Shown: positions 43,799-54,664, numbered from the stretch's first letter. The stretch: 64,000 nt of DNA from Halomonas sp. GD1P12 (GCF_025725645.1 NZ_CP107007.1:1488001-1552000); one strand, 5' to 3'. Notes: generated from the letters alone by a model not told the origin. Numbers and translations are program-made.

Positions 43799-44998
43799 AT
43801 GACTATTTTCAATGCGTTTCGCCGTACCGCTCGTCTTTGTCTGATCGCAACGGTGACCGCAGTGGCCCTGCCCGCCACGGCTCAGGTGATTCCCCAGCCC
43901 CAGACCATCATCCCCGCGGCGCCGCAGCTTGCCGCGAGCTCCTGGATTTTAATGGATGCCGATAGCGGCCGCGTACTGGTCGAGCACAACGCCGACGAGC
44001 GTCTGCCGCCGGCGAGTATCACCAAGCTGATGACCGCTTACATGGTGGAGCGCGAGCTCGACCGCGGCACCATCAACATGAGCGATATGGTCAACATCAG
44101 CGAAAACGCCTGGCGCACCGGCGGCTCCAAGATGTTCATCGAGGTGGGCGACCAGGTGTCGGTGGAGGATCTGCTCCACGGTATCGTAATCGTCTCCGGT
44201 AACGATGCAAGCGTGGCCATGGCCGAGCACCTGGCCGGCGGCGAAGCGCCCTTTGCCGACCTGATGAACCAGCACGCCGACCGGCTCGGCATGCGCAACA
44301 CGCATTTCGAAAACGCCACGGGCTTGCCCCACGATAACCACTACTCGTCGGCCCATGACCTGGCGCTTTTGACTCAGCACATCATCAATGACTACCCCGA
44401 ACACTATCAGATCTACTCGCAGAGAAGCTTTTCCTACGGTGGTATCGACCAGCCCAACCGTAACCGCCTGCTGTGGCGCGACCCGACCGTCGATGGCTTG
44501 AAAACCGGCTGGACCAACGATGCCGGTTATTGCCTGGTCTCCTCGGCCAAGCGTGACGACATGCGCTTGATTTCAGTGGTAATGGGCACCAACTCCGAAG
44601 AAGCCCGCGCCCAGGAAACCCAGAAGCTTCTAAGCTACGGTTTTCGCTTTTATGAAACCATGAAGCTTTACGAGCGCGGCGCGGTACTTGCCACCCCGCG
44701 GGTTTGGGGCGGTGATATCAACGAGCTTCGCGTCGGTGTAGATGGCGAAGTCTTCATGACGCTACCGCGCAATCGCAACGAAGAGCTGCGCGCGCGCCTG
44801 AACCTGGACGAAGACCTCCAGGCCCCGGTCGCCGTGGGCGACAACGTCGGTACGCTGGAAGTCTACCTGGGCGAAGAGATGGTAGGCGAGCGCCAGCTAA
44901 CCGCGCTTGAAAGCGTGGAAGAGGGCGGGCTGTTCAAGCGCCTGTTCGATCAGGTACAGCGCTTTTTCAGCGGGCTGTTTAGCCGTTTCACCGACTAA
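43799..44998 (+). CDS. dacA: D-alanyl-D-alanine carboxypeptidase (PBP5/6 type)
   Basis: A 399-residue penicillin-binding protein. The signal peptide ends ALPATAQ. The active site has Ser73-x-x-Lys76 (PASITKLMTAY), SGN (VIVSGNDASVAMAE) and KTG (VDGLKTGWTND). The C-terminal domain ends in an amphipathic stretch (LFKRLFDQVQRFFSGLFSRFTD) that anchors to the inner membrane. It trims pentapeptides. It lies between rlpA and ybeD as in the conserved block. Confidence 0.96.
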   Translation: MTIFNAFRRTARLCLIATVTAVALPATAQVIPQPQTIIPAAPQLAASSWILMDADSGRVLVEHNADERLPPASITKLMTAYMVERELDRGTINMSDMVNISENAWRTGGSKMFIEVGDQVSVEDLLHGIVIVSGNDASVAMAEHLAGGEAPFADLMNQHADRLGMRNTHFENATGLPHDNHYSSAHDLALLTQHIINDYPEHYQIYSQRSFSYGGIDQPNRNRLLWRDPTVDGLKTGWTNDAGYCLVSSAKRDDMRLISVVMGTNSEEARAQETQKLLSYGFRFYETMKLYERGAVLATPRVWGGDINELRVGVDGEVFMTLPRNRNEELRARLNLDEDLQAPVAVGDNVGTLEVYLGEEMVGERQLTALESVEEGGLFKRLFDQVQRFFSGLFSRFTD

Positions 44999-45068
44999 GC
45001 GTTTGATATCTCCGCGCGCCTACCGGGCGCGCCATTTTGCAGTTAACTTTTGCAACCAAAGGCAAGCC

Positions 45069-45380
45069 ATGAAAAAGGGTGCAAACAACGGGTTTCGCGA
45101 CCTGCGCACGCAAAAGCCAAGCGAGCCCCCGAAAATCACGTTCCCATGTGACTATCCGCTCAAGGTCGTGGGTGACGCCGCGCAAGACTTCGCCGCCATC
45201 GTCTGTCAAATACTGGTGAAGTACGACCCCGAGTTCGATGCCGGCGCCATGCAGGTAGTGGATAGCCGCAACGGCCGCTTTCAGTCGGTGCGGGTATCGA
45301 TTCGCGCCACCGGCGAGCAGCAGCTTGGCGCGCTGTTCGAAGAGCTCAAGGCGACCGGCCGTGTGCACATGGTCGTGTGA
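45069..45380 (+). CDS. ybeD: DUF493/YbeD-family protein
   Basis: A 103-residue small ACT-like protein (UPF0250). [27 protein letters not shown] and the C-terminal [29 protein letters not shown] match the family, including its usual position between dacA and lipB. A link to lipoate metabolism has been suggested by gene order only. ATG 45069 is chosen because it begins the conserved protein; the frame extends upstream over the dacA end. Confidence 0.93.
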   Translation: MKKGANNGFRDLRTQKPSEPPKITFPCDYPLKVVGDAAQDFAAIVCQILVKYDPEFDAGAMQVVDSRNGRFQSVRVSIRATGEQQLGALFEELKATGRVHMVV

Positions 45381-46084
45381 TGAACGATCGCGTGATGGAC
45401 GAGCGTTCGATGGCAAATGACGCCCCCATCGAGCTTTACCGGCTCGGCCGTCAGGCTTATGAGCCGGTCTGGCATGCGATGCGCACGCTCACCGACGAGC
45501 GCGACGAGACAACGCCGGATCAGTTCTGGCTCGTCGAGCACGACCCGGTGTTCACCCAGGGCCAGGCCGGCAAGCCGGAACATCTGCTGATGCCCGGCGA
45601 TATCCCTGTGGTGCAAACCGATCGGGGCGGGCAGGTGACCTACCACGGCCCGGGCCAGGTGGTGCTCTACCCGCTTCTGGACGTGCGCCGCGCCAAAATC
45701 GGCGTGCGCGAGCTGGTGAGCGCGCTGGAAAACGCGGTGATCGAGGTGCTCGAGAGCTTTGGTATCGGCGCCCGGGCAAGACCGGACGCCCCCGGCGTCT
45801 ACGTGGCAACGCCTTTGGGCGAAGCCAAGATCGCCTCGCTCGGGCTTCGCATTCGCCGCGGCGCAAGCTACCACGGCGTGGCGTTGAACGTCAGCGCTGA
45901 TCTTGCGCCTTTCGCGCGCATCAACCCCTGCGGCTACGCCGGTATGGCGGTGACTCGCCTGCAGGATCTGATCGAGCCGTCAGGGCCTGAGGCAAGCTGT
46001 GATGAGGTGGGTGAGAAGCTTGCCCGCGCGCTTGCCGCAACGCTCAAACGCTCGCTTGGACCGGTTCAGACCAAAACGCTTTAG
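45380..46084 (+). CDS. lipB: Octanoyltransferase (lipoate synthesis)
   Basis: A 234-residue enzyme that transfers octanoate from ACP to lipoyl domains. Motifs include [40 protein letters not shown], the catalytic Lys in [14 protein letters not shown], and the Cys in [17 protein letters not shown]. The ATG at 45380 overlaps the ybeD stop (TGATG); later in-frame ATGs at 45395 and 45410 are also possible. Its end faces lipA across a bidirectional terminator. Confidence 0.95.
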   Translation: MNDRVMDERSMANDAPIELYRLGRQAYEPVWHAMRTLTDERDETTPDQFWLVEHDPVFTQGQAGKPEHLLMPGDIPVVQTDRGGQVTYHGPGQVVLYPLLDVRRAKIGVRELVSALENAVIEVLESFGIGARARPDAPGVYVATPLGEAKIASLGLRIRRGASYHGVALNVSADLAPFARINPCGYAGMAVTRLQDLIEPSGPEASCDEVGEKLARALAATLKRSLGPVQTKTL

Positions 46085-46127
46085 CGCAAAACGGTAAAAG
46101 TGAGCGACGACGCATCGGCGTGATATA

Positions 46128-46162
46128 AAAAAGCGCCTGCCCCAAAAGGGCAGGCGCTTTTT
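46128..46162. terminator. Bidirectional terminator between lipB and lipA
   Basis: AAAAAGCGCCTGCCC (46128-46142) and GGGCAGGCGCTTTTT (46148-46162) are perfect 15-bp complements, with A and T runs at the ends that serve both convergent genes. Confidence 0.95.
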
Positions 46163-46183
46163 GATGGGCGCTTGAAAGGCGTA

Positions 46184-47236
46184 TCAGCCGACGTTGAACG
46201 CCGGAATGCGGTTTTCATCCTGCTGCTGGCCCGGGACGGCGGCCGGCGCGGCAAGCCCCAGATTGTTCTTTTCGAACACCTTGTCGGCGCGGTAGCTCGA
46301 GCGTACCAGCGGCCCGGAGGGAACTTCCATGAAGCCTTTTTCCAGACCCAGTACGCGGTAGCGGTCGAACTCTTCCGGGGTCACCCAGCGCTCCACCGGA
46401 AGGTGGTTCTTCGTCGGGCGCAGATACTGACCGAGCGTGACGATATCGACACCGATCTCGCGCAGATCGTCGAAGGTCTGCAGGATCTCTTCATCGGTTT
46501 CGCCAAGGCCCAGCATCAGGCTCGTTTTGGTGATCACGTCCGGGCGGTGCTTCTTGGCATGCGCCAGCACGTCGAGGGTCTTGCGGTAGCCGGCGCGCGG
46601 GTCACGCACGCGAGAAGTCAACCGCTCCACGGTTTCCACGTTCTGGGCAAAGACCTCGAGCCCTGAATCGACCACGCGCTCGATGGCGTCCAGCCGGCCA
46701 TCGAAGTCCGGCGTCAGTGCCTCGACCACCACGTCCGGGGTCCGCGTCTTGATCGCCTGGATGCAACTGGCGTAGTGAGCGGCGCCACCGTCATCGAGGT
46801 CGTCCCGGTCGACAGAGGTCAGCACGATGTAGCGTAGCGCCATCAGCTCGACAGACTTGGCAGTATTCTCGGGCTCTTCATGATCGAGCCAGCCGTGAGG
46901 GTTACCGGTATCCACGGCGCAGAAGCGACACGCCCGGGTGCATACCGAGCCCATCAGCATGATGGTGGCGGTGCCGTTGCTCCAGCATTCGCCCATGTTG
47001 GGGCAGTGCGATTCGGCGCACACCGTACTCAAGCGGTGGGTGGAGACGTTCTTCTTCACCGCCTCAAAACGCTCGCCGCCGGGAATCTGGGCGCGCAGCC
47101 ACTTGGGCTTGCGCTCGAGTGACGGCGACTGGGGCTCTTCGCGGCGAACCTTCATGCCATCCTTGATGGCGGAGGTGCCGTGCTCGTTACGATACTTTTG
47201 GCCGCTGGACACACGCTGTGTGGGGGTGTTGCTCAT
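46184..47236 (-). CDS. lipA: Lipoyl synthase
   Basis: A 350-residue radical SAM enzyme that inserts two sulfurs into octanoyl chains. The auxiliary cluster is [12 protein letters not shown] and the SAM cluster CTRACRFC. Other landmarks: [19 protein letters not shown] and [16 protein letters not shown] 47236 (MSNTPTQR) has GAGAGG upstream. In E. coli lipA runs in the same direction as lipB; here it is convergent, so it is controlled separately. Confidence 0.96.
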   Translation of the reverse strand: MSNTPTQRVSSGQKYRNEHGTSAIKDGMKVRREEPQSPSLERKPKWLRAQIPGGERFEAVKKNVSTHRLSTVCAESHCPNMGECWSNGTATIMLMGSVCTRACRFCAVDTGNPHGWLDHEEPENTAKSVELMALRYIVLTSVDRDDLDDGGAAHYASCIQAIKTRTPDVVVEALTPDFDGRLDAIERVVDSGLEVFAQNVETVERLTSRVRDPRAGYRKTLDVLAHAKKHRPDVITKTSLMLGLGETDEEILQTFDDLREIGVDIVTLGQYLRPTKNHLPVERWVTPEEFDRYRVLGLEKGFMEVPSGPLVRSSYRADKVFEKNNLGLAAPAAVPGQQQDENRIPAFNVG

Positions 47237-47439
47237 AAAAAGCGCCTCTCTACTGTGCAACGGGCTAAATCAAGGAGCGGGTTTGAAAAGCGCGAACGAC
47301 CGGTCGATCAACCGGCGCTTTCTAAAAGACACTCCTTAAAGTGCGGTCTCTACGCCGCTGGCCGAACCGGCGCGATACGACGTAGGTAGTAGCGCTAATG
47401 TAACATAGTTGGCAAGGGGCAAAACAGCGCCAGCGCCGG

Positions 47440-48429
47440 TCACGGGGGGCTTTCAACCGGCAGGCACGACACCGCGTGACCCGGTAGCGGCGTGGCGCGG
47501 GCCTGAAAAAAGCGGCGGTACTCATCCAGGCGCTCTTTAGTGAAGCGCAAAAAAAGCTCGGCGACTGGGGTCAGGAGCTGATCGCGTCGGTTAACCGCGC
47601 ACCAGGACCTGCGAATCGGAAAAGCGGGAAGCTGCGGGCTTGCCAACAGGTGGTGCTCGAGCTCGAGCTTGACCGCCAGCTGAGGAAGTACCGCCACGCC
47701 CAGGTGCGCCATGACGCCCTGTTTGATGGCCTCGTTGGAGCCAAGCTCGATTCGATGGGCAAGGCCTACTTCCTGATCGGCGGCCAGCTGTTCGAAGGCG
47801 TTGCGCACGCCGGAGCCGGGCTCTCGCATTAGTATGAAGTGGCGCGCAAAGTCCGCAAGCGTGGGCGAGGGCATGGTCAATAGCGGGTGATCCGGCCATA
47901 CCACCGGAATCAGCTCGTTCTCCAAAAGTGGCGTCACCGAGAGCGCGTCGTTTTGCGGTACCATCGCCATGATCACCAGATCGTCGCGCTGCTCGGCCAG
48001 GCGTTCGAGTGCCTGGCTTCGATTGCACACTTTCAAGCGCACGTTGATATCCGGGTACTGGGCGCGAAAGCGCGCAAGCAGATAGGGCACCACGTATTGG
48101 GCGGACGAGACGGCAGCGAGATTGAGCTCGCCCTTGATGCGCCCATCGAGATCCGACAGGTTCATCGAAAGCCTGGCCAGCTGACCGATGATTTCCCGGG
48201 TGGAAATCGCCAGCGTATCCGCGGCGGGTAGCGCGTAGAGCGTTTTCCCTGCGTAGTTGAAAAGCGGCGCTTTCAGAGCGTGCTCGAGCTGGCGAATTTG
48301 GGCGCTCACCGCCGGCTGCGTGAGCCCGAGCTGCTCGGCGGCGCGAGAGTAGGAGCGCTTTTGATAGACCGCCTGAAACACCTGGAGCTGGCGAAAGGTC
48401 AGACGATTGAGCAGGCCGGTCGGGGTCAT
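47440..48429 (-). CDS. LysR-family transcriptional regulator
   Basis: A 329-residue LysR protein. The helix-turn-helix is LTFRQLQVFQAVYQKRSYSRAAEQLGLTQPAVSAQIRQLEHAL, and the effector domain (about 95-300) resembles the CbbR/CysB-like group (AQYVVPYLLARFRAQYPDINVRL). It diverges from the DUF3141 gene with 206 bp between starts, the usual geometry for a LysR regulator and its target. Effector unknown. Confidence 0.92.
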   Translation of the reverse strand: MTPTGLLNRLTFRQLQVFQAVYQKRSYSRAAEQLGLTQPAVSAQIRQLEHALKAPLFNYAGKTLYALPAADTLAISTREIIGQLARLSMNLSDLDGRIKGELNLAAVSSAQYVVPYLLARFRAQYPDINVRLKVCNRSQALERLAEQRDDLVIMAMVPQNDALSVTPLLENELIPVVWPDHPLLTMPSPTLADFARHFILMREPGSGVRNAFEQLAADQEVGLAHRIELGSNEAIKQGVMAHLGVAVLPQLAVKLELEHHLLASPQLPAFPIRRSWCAVNRRDQLLTPVAELFLRFTKERLDEYRRFFQARATPLPGHAVSCLPVESPP

Positions 48430-48635
48430 GCAATCCTCGATCAGTAACAGGCCGCGGCAAGGGTCGATGAGCGGCGGGCCAGGTGCGGGGAGATGCTATC
48501 ACCGAAAAGGTCGCCACGTCCCGACGGTTTCGACGTTATCGACGCTTTGACTGCTTTGGTCTAGACTATATTGCATTGCAGCATGAGGGCGTGTTGCGTG
48601 GATGCGTCTCGGGCACCAATCCATCAGGAGAAACC

Positions 48636-51239
48636 ATGAATTTTCTCGCTAATCCCTTACTGTCGGGTCGCTGGCTCCCCGGACTTCCGGGTCAGAAAAG
48701 CGGCGAGGCCTCATCCGGCCAGCAGGCGCTGGTCAGCATGATGGACCCGTTTGGTTTTGGCCGCGCTGCCGCGAGTTACTGGCGTGATAGCATCGAGCGC
48801 AGCATCCTCTATTGGGACGTCATGCGCGTGCGCGGTAATCAGTATCTCGAGCACATGGAGCTGACCAAGCCCAGCGTGCTGGGATTCAAGACCGAAGTGG
48901 TGATGGACGGTCGTACCCTTGCACACCCCACCAACTACGAGCTTCTGCGCGTGCTTCCCCCGGAAGGTACACACGTCGACCCCAAAAAGCGGCCCTTCGT
49001 GGTGGTCGACCCACGCGCCGGCCACGGCCCGGGCATTGGCGGCTTCAAACCCGACAGTGAATTGGGCGTGGCGTTGAAAGCAGGCCACCCGTGCTACTTC
49101 ATCGGCTTTTTGCCCTATCCGGAGCCTGGCCAGACCGTCGAGGACGTGGTCGAGGCGGAAGTCGAATTTCTGCGTCATATCATTTCGCTGCATCCGGACA
49201 TCACCGAAAAGCCAATGGTGGTGGGTAACTGCCAGGCGGGCTGGCAGCTGATGATGGCGGCGGCATTGGAGCCGGACGTGTTCGGCCCCATTTTGATCGC
49301 CGGCGCGCCGCTATCCTACTGGGCCGGCGAGCGCGGCAAGGCCCCGATGCGCTATACCGGCGGTATGGCCGGCGGTAGCTGGATCACCGCGCTGACCAGC
49401 GATCTTGGCAATGGCCAGTTCGACGGTGCCTGGCTTGTGCAGAATTTCGAGCGCCTGAACCCGGCCAACACCTACTGGAAGAAGCAGTATCACCTGTACG
49501 CCAATGTCGACACCGAATCCACGCGTTATCTTGAGTTCGAGCGTTGGTGGGGCGGGCACGTCATTCTCGGCGGCGATGAAATTCAGTACATCGTCGATAA
49601 CCTGTTCGTGGGTAACCGTCTTTCCACCGCGCAGCTTGTGAGCCGTGACGGGCGGCGTATCGATCTTCGTAACCTGCGCTCGCCGGTGGTGGTGTTCTGC
49701 TCCCGCGGCGACGACATTACCCCGCCACCCCAGGCGCTTGGCTGGATTCGTGATCTCTACGAGGGCGAAGACGATATCGTCGCCAACGAGCAGACCATCA
49801 TCTACTGCATGCACGATACCACCGGCCACCTGGGAATCTTCGTTTCCGGCAGCGTTTCGCGCAAGGAGCACTCGGAATTCACGGCCAACATGGACTACAT
49901 CGATGTCATGCCGCCGGGGCTTTATGAAACGACGATAACGCATGCCAGCGAGCGCAAGGACGCCGACCTGATCGAGCGCGATTATCTGCTCGAATTCACC
50001 CCGCGGAATTTTGATGAGCTGGACGACGAGGTACATCACCGCGTCGATGACGACCGGCGCTTTGCCACCGTTGCACGTATCTCTGAAATCAATCTGGGCT
50101 TTTACCGGCTCTACCTGCAGCCCTTGATTCAGGCGATGGTCACCCCGGAGTCGGCGCGGTTCATGCGTCGAATGCACCCGATCCGCTTGGGGTATCGGCT
50201 GATGTCGGATCGCAACCCCTTGACCGTGTTCTTGCCCATGATGGCTCAGGCGGTACGTGAAAACCGGGTCGAGGTAAGCGACGACAACCTGTTTAAAACG
50301 CTCGAATCCTTTGTGTCGGACCAGATCGTCGATGGGCTCAATACTTTCCGCGACGTTCGCGATGGCGCCACCGAAAAGATGTTTCTGTCGATGTACGGTC
50401 AGCCGCAGCTTCAGGCCGCAGTAGGGCTTTATGGCGATGCCCACGTACATCGCCGCCGCCCGGGGGCGGAGCCCGAGCACCTTCGCTTCATCGAACAGCG
50501 CAAGGAGGCGCTGCGCGAAAAAATCAGCCAGGGCGGGCCGCTCGAGGCGGTGGTTCGCTCGATCATCTACGTACTGGGCGGTGCGCCCGCCACTGACGAG
50601 CGCAATTTCAAGCGCCTGCGCGCCTCTCGTGCCGAACTTGAAACCCAAACGACGCTCGAGGAGTTCAAGCGCCTGGTGCGCGAGCAGTTCTTCATTTTGA
50701 AACTCGACCGCGAAAAGGCGCTCGAGTCGCTGCCGACGCTGCTGGAAGGCGAGGACAACGCCGCGTTGGACAAGCACGTGCAGCACTTGAGCCAGGTGTT
50801 TGGCGCCAGCGGTGAGCTTAGCGAGCGTGGCGCCGAGCGCTTCGAGCAGATCAAGGTGCTTTTTGATCGTGCGCGCAGCCCGGAAAAACCCGTCGAGGCA
50901 TCGGCGCCCGCTTCCGTCGCGCCGGCTCAGGAAGCGAAAGTCGACGTCGAAGACGATGCGTCGAGCACCAGTGCTGACAGTGCGGCGAGAACGTCGGCAG
51001 CCGGCAAATCCGTTGAAAGCGCCGAGGATCAGCAAGCTTCATCGAGTGCCGCCGCGTTGACCAAAGCCGACGAGCAGTCTTCTCCAAACGAAACCGCCGC
51101 TGAAAAAGTTGAAGCGCCGGACGCTGACGCCAAACCCTCGAGTGACGCCGGGGTGACGTCAGCAAAGGCGAGCAAGGCCAAAGCCGGCGGCGCCAAGCGC
51201 ACCAGCACCTCGCGAGTCAAGCCGCGTACACGGCGCTAA
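48636..51239 (+). CDS. DUF3141 alpha/beta-hydrolase related to PHA synthases
   Basis: An 867-residue protein. Residues about 80-420 form an alpha/beta-hydrolase core with a PHA-synthase-like lipase box GNCQAG (nucleophile Cys199), acid in CSRGDDITPP (Asp359 or Asp360) and His398 in HDTTGHLG, so a complete Cys-Asp-His triad is present. Residues about 420-760 are helical. Residues about 745-867 are a low-complexity Ala/Glu/Lys/Ser tail ending in basic KAKAGGAKRTSTSRVKPRTRR. ATG 48636 has AGGAG upstream. A strong terminator follows. A role in polyhydroxyalkanoate synthesis or granule binding is inferred, not shown. Confidence 0.83.
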   Translation: MNFLANPLLSGRWLPGLPGQKSGEASSGQQALVSMMDPFGFGRAAASYWRDSIERSILYWDVMRVRGNQYLEHMELTKPSVLGFKTEVVMDGRTLAHPTNYELLRVLPPEGTHVDPKKRPFVVVDPRAGHGPGIGGFKPDSELGVALKAGHPCYFIGFLPYPEPGQTVEDVVEAEVEFLRHIISLHPDITEKPMVVGNCQAGWQLMMAAALEPDVFGPILIAGAPLSYWAGERGKAPMRYTGGMAGGSWITALTSDLGNGQFDGAWLVQNFERLNPANTYWKKQYHLYANVDTESTRYLEFERWWGGHVILGGDEIQYIVDNLFVGNRLSTAQLVSRDGRRIDLRNLRSPVVVFCSRGDDITPPPQALGWIRDLYEGEDDIVANEQTIIYCMHDTTGHLGIFVSGSVSRKEHSEFTANMDYIDVMPPGLYETTITHASERKDADLIERDYLLEFTPRNFDELDDEVHHRVDDDRRFATVARISEINLGFYRLYLQPLIQAMVTPESARFMRRMHPIRLGYRLMSDRNPLTVFLPMMAQAVRENRVEVSDDNLFKTLESFVSDQIVDGLNTFRDVRDGATEKMFLSMYGQPQLQAAVGLYGDAHVHRRRPGAEPEHLRFIEQRKEALREKISQGGPLEAVVRSIIYVLGGAPATDERNFKRLRASRAELETQTTLEEFKRLVREQFFILKLDREKALESLPTLLEGEDNAALDKHVQHLSQVFGASGELSERGAERFEQIKVLFDRARSPEKPVEASAPASVAPAQEAKVDVEDDASSTSADSAARTSAAGKSVESAEDQQASSSAAALTKADEQSSPNETAAEKVEAPDADAKPSSDAGVTSAKASKAKAGGAKRTSTSRVKPRTRR

Positions 51240-51578
51240 CGATGTAACGTTTTTCGAGTGACGTTAGCTCCAACGCCCCCGGCCTGTCCGGGGGCTTTTT
51301 TATTGCCTCTGGTCGATCGGGGTCGAGACGATCAGGATTTAAAGGCGCGGGGCTTTTTTGAACGAAAATTTGCAAACGCGGGGTTAGACCCCTATTTAGT
51401 AAAGGGCGCCTGGCGTATGGCGCCACTGGCGCTTGGGAAAGGGCTGGGGTAGGGTAGGCGCATTTTTCAGGCCGCCTGGCGTTTTAAACGTTTTCAGCGC
51501 GGCACGTATTTAGAGCGGCTCTTGGGCACAGCGCGCAAGAGCGCTCTTGAACGCTTAGGCAACAGGAAGTGGAGCACT
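51240..51578. other. Intergenic region: terminator and topA promoter region
   Basis: A 339-bp gap. A strong terminator for the DUF3141 gene lies at 51275-51302. The rest is moderately AT-rich and contains a small GGGGTTAGACCCC inverted repeat near 51380, but I find no convincing -35/-10 pair or open frame with a ribosome site. The topA promoter is expected here. Confidence 0.55.
51275..51302 (+). terminator. Rho-independent terminator after DUF3141 gene
   Basis: GCCCCCGG-CCTGT-CCGGGGGC forms an 8-bp GC stem followed by seven Ts. Confidence 0.93.
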
Positions 51579-54206
51579 ATGGGCAAGTCACTGGTCATCG
51601 TCGAGTCGCCCGCCAAGGCGAAGACGATCAATAAGTATCTCGGCAACGATTTTATCGTTAAGTCGAGCGTGGGTCATATTCGTGACCTGCCGACCAGCGG
51701 CTCGGGCAAGACCGCCGTCGACCCCAAGGAGCGCGCGCGCCAGGCCGCAGCGACCCGAAAGCTTTCGCCGGATGAAAAGGCGGAGTACAAAAAGAAGAAA
51801 GCCCACGATCAGCTGATTCGGCGCATGGGTATCGACCCGGCCAACGGCTGGGAGGCCCATTACGAAATTCTCCCCGGTAAAGAGAAGGTCGTCGCCGAGC
51901 TCAAAAAGCTCGCGGAAAAGGCCGACGCCGTCTATCTCGCAACGGATTTGGACCGCGAAGGGGAGGCGATCGCCTGGCACCTGCGCGAGACCATTGGCGG
52001 TGACGATGCTCGCTACAAGCGCGTGGTGTTCAACGAGATCACTAAAAACGCCATTCAGGATGCGTTCAAGTCGCCGGGGGCGCTCAATATTCCCCGTGTG
52101 GAGGCCCAGCAAGCGCGGCGCTTTCTCGACCGCGTGGTCGGCTTCATGCTCTCGCCACTTTTGTGGGCGAAGATCGCCCGCGGCCTTTCCGCTGGGCGCG
52201 TGCAGTCGGTGGCGGTGCGCCTGATCGTCGAGCGCGAGCGCGATATTCGCGCCTTCATCCCTGAAGAGTTTTGGGACGTGCACGCCGATCTGGTGTCGCC
52301 AGACGGCGTACCGGTACGTTTCGCGCTCGCCCGTCAGGATGGCCAGGCGTTTCGCCCGACCTCACAGGATGAGACCTACTCGCGCATCGAGGCGCTGAAA
52401 AGCGCCTCGCTCTCGATCACCAACCGTGAAGACAAGCCGACCAGCTCCAAACCCGGCGCGCCCTTCATCACCTCGACGCTGCAGCAGGCGGCCAGCGGCC
52501 GGCTCGGCTTCTCGGTGAAAAAGACCATGACCATGGCCCAGCGCTTGTATGAGGCGGGCTACATCACCTACATGCGTACCGACTCCACCAATCTGTCAAA
52601 GGATGCGGTCGAGAGCGCGCGGGACTATATCGAGGGCGAATTCGGTAAGCGCTACCTGCCGGAAAACCCCAACCGCTACTCGAGCAAGGAGAGCGCCCAG
52701 GAGGCCCACGAGGCGATTCGCCCCTCCGAGGTGTCGCGCAAGGCGAGCGATCTTTCCGGCATGGAGCGCGACGCCGAGCGCCTTTACGAGCTGATCTGGC
52801 GCCAGTTCGTTGCCTGCCAGATGGTGCCGGCGGAGTACCTGTCGAGCACGCTGAGCGTCGAGGTAGACGGTTATGATCTGCGCGCCAAGGGGCGGGTGCT
52901 GAAGTTCGATGGCTATACCCGGGTCATCAAGCCTGCGGGTAAAAACGAAGATCAAAGCCTGCCGGACCTGCCGGTCAAAACACCGATGACGCTGGAGGCG
53001 CTCGACCCGCAGCAGCACTTCACCAAGCCACCGGCGCGCTACACCGAAGCGAGCCTGGTCAAGGAACTCGAGAAACAGGGCATCGGTCGGCCCTCGACCT
53101 ACGCGGCGATCATTTCGACCATTCAGGATCGCGGCTACGTCAAGCTTGAAAGCCGGCGCTTTTACGCCGAAAAGCTCGGCGATATCGTCACTGAGCGCTT
53201 GAAGGAGTCGTTTCCGGATTTGATGGACTACTCCTTCACCGCGCGCATGGAGGATAGTCTCGACGAAGTGGCCGAAGGTGAGCGCAACTGGCAGGCGCTG
53301 CTCGATAGCTTCTACGGCGAATTTCGTGAAGAGCTTGGCCGGGCGGAAAGCGAGGAGGGCATGCGCCCTAACCAGCCGGTGCCCACGGACATCGAGTGCC
53401 CGGCCTGCGGGCGCGACATGCAGATCCGCACCGCTTCGACCGGCGTGTTTCTGGGCTGCAGCGGCTACAACCTGCCGCCCAAGGAGCGCTGCAAGACCAC
53501 TATCGACCTGATCCCCGGCGAGGAAGTGGTGGCCGAAGACGCCGGCGAAGAGGCGGAAACCGATGCGCTTCGCGCCAAACGCCGCTGCGGCAAGTGCGGC
53601 ACGGCGATGGACAGCTACCTGATCGATGAAACGCGTAAGCTGCACATATGTGGCCAGAGCCCGGACTGCACCGGTTTCGAGGTGGAGCACGGCAAGTTCA
53701 AGATCAAGGGCTACGAAGGTCCGGTCATCGAGTGCGACAAGTGCGGCAGCGAAATGCAGCTCAAGTCCGGGCGTTTCGGCAAATACTTTGGCTGTACCAA
53801 CAGCGAGTGCAAGAACACGCGCAAACTGCTGAGAAGCGGCGAAGTGGCCCCGCCGAAGATGGACCCGATCCCGATGCCAGAGCTCGCCTGTCAAAAGGTC
53901 GAGGATCACTACGTGCTGCGCGACGGGGCGAGCGGGCTGTTTCTGGCCGCCAGCAAGTTTCCCAAGAATCGTGAAACGCGCCCGCCGCTGGTCAAGGAGC
54001 TCAAGGCGCATAAGGATGAGCTACCGGAGAAGTACCACTTCATTCTCAAGGCGCCGAGCGAAGATCCGGATGGCCGCCCGGCGCAGATTCGCTACTCGCG
54101 CAAGAACAAGGAGCAGTACGTGATGACCGATGAAGAGGGCAAGGCGACCGGTTGGAAGGCCACCTTCGAGGGCGGCAAGTGGCACGTCGAGGACAAGCGC
54201 AAGTGA
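51579..54206 (+). CDS. topA: DNA topoisomerase I
   Basis: An 875-residue type IA topoisomerase that relaxes negative supercoils. It has an N-terminal TOPRIM domain ([26 protein letters not shown]), the active-site Tyr in [11 protein letters not shown], and three C-terminal Cys4 zinc ribbons (starting [16 protein letters not shown] and CDKCGSEM), then a basic tail. ATG 51579 ([11 protein letters not shown]) matches the family start. Its stop overlaps the next gene's GTG start. Confidence 0.96.
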   Translation: MGKSLVIVESPAKAKTINKYLGNDFIVKSSVGHIRDLPTSGSGKTAVDPKERARQAAATRKLSPDEKAEYKKKKAHDQLIRRMGIDPANGWEAHYEILPGKEKVVAELKKLAEKADAVYLATDLDREGEAIAWHLRETIGGDDARYKRVVFNEITKNAIQDAFKSPGALNIPRVEAQQARRFLDRVVGFMLSPLLWAKIARGLSAGRVQSVAVRLIVERERDIRAFIPEEFWDVHADLVSPDGVPVRFALARQDGQAFRPTSQDETYSRIEALKSASLSITNREDKPTSSKPGAPFITSTLQQAASGRLGFSVKKTMTMAQRLYEAGYITYMRTDSTNLSKDAVESARDYIEGEFGKRYLPENPNRYSSKESAQEAHEAIRPSEVSRKASDLSGMERDAERLYELIWRQFVACQMVPAEYLSSTLSVEVDGYDLRAKGRVLKFDGYTRVIKPAGKNEDQSLPDLPVKTPMTLEALDPQQHFTKPPARYTEASLVKELEKQGIGRPSTYAAIISTIQDRGYVKLESRRFYAEKLGDIVTERLKESFPDLMDYSFTARMEDSLDEVAEGERNWQALLDSFYGEFREELGRAESEEGMRPNQPVPTDIECPACGRDMQIRTASTGVFLGCSGYNLPPKERCKTTIDLIPGEEVVAEDAGEEAETDALRAKRRCGKCGTAMDSYLIDETRKLHICGQSPDCTGFEVEHGKFKIKGYEGPVIECDKCGSEMQLKSGRFGKYFGCTNSECKNTRKLLRSGEVAPPKMDPIPMPELACQKVEDHYVLRDGASGLFLAASKFPKNRETRPPLVKELKAHKDELPEKYHFILKAPSEDPDGRPAQIRYSRKNKEQYVMTDEEGKATGWKATFEGGKWHVEDKRK

Positions 54207-54664
54207 GTGCCCGGTCCCGCACCAACCAACTGCTCTATCAGGCGGAGCTTCTGATCGAAACGCCGGTTCATGACGACGAGCATTACGTGACGCGCCAGAT
54301 GGCGATCGAAGAGGGAGCACTGGCGCTATTCGAGCTGGCGCTGGAGAGCTTTCTCGCCGAGGTCACCGAGCACGCGCGCCTGGATACGCGCCGCTGGCAG
54401 ACGCTGTTGGCAGCCGACGGCCCGGAGCTTGCCGAGCTGATTCGTCTGCGCGATTTGGCCGGCCAGCCCGAAAGCTGGCTTGGCTGGCTGATCGGCGCGC
54501 TTTTGAAGCTTCACGGCGATGAAGGCGCGGCCAAGCGGCCCATCAACAACCCTTCGATGATCGCGCTTGCAAGCGAGGCTTCGTTTGCATCCTCACTTTA
54601 TCAAAGCGTTCAGGCGGCCAAAAAAGAGATGACGGCGCTGCGCGAAACCAGCCACGAGTGGTGA
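54203..54664 (+). CDS. Uncharacterised protein coupled to topA (DUF6586-like)
   Basis: A 153-residue helical protein without signal or membrane segments. It begins at a GTG that overlaps the topA stop (GTGA), so translation is probably coupled. Conserved-looking stretches are [13 protein letters not shown] near the N-terminus and the C-terminal [31 protein letters not shown]. Similar small proteins sit after topA in pseudomonads (DUF6586, from memory). Function unknown. Confidence 0.75.
   Translation: MSARSRTNQLLYQAELLIETPVHDDEHYVTRQMAIEEGALALFELALESFLAEVTEHARLDTRRWQTLLAADGPELAELIRLRDLAGQPESWLGWLIGALLKLHGDEGAAKRPINNPSMIALASEASFASSLYQSVQAAKKEMTALRETSHEW

Noticed and set aside
47297-47306. Operator CGACCGGTCG upstream of lipA
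   Set aside because: A 10-bp palindrome of this composition is expected by chance in GC-rich DNA; no supporting context.
49311-51035. Long open frame opposite the DUF3141 gene (574 codons)
   Set aside because: Shadow of a well-supported gene; no recognisable motif.
52596-54011. Open frame opposite topA (471 codons)
   Set aside because: Shadow of topA.
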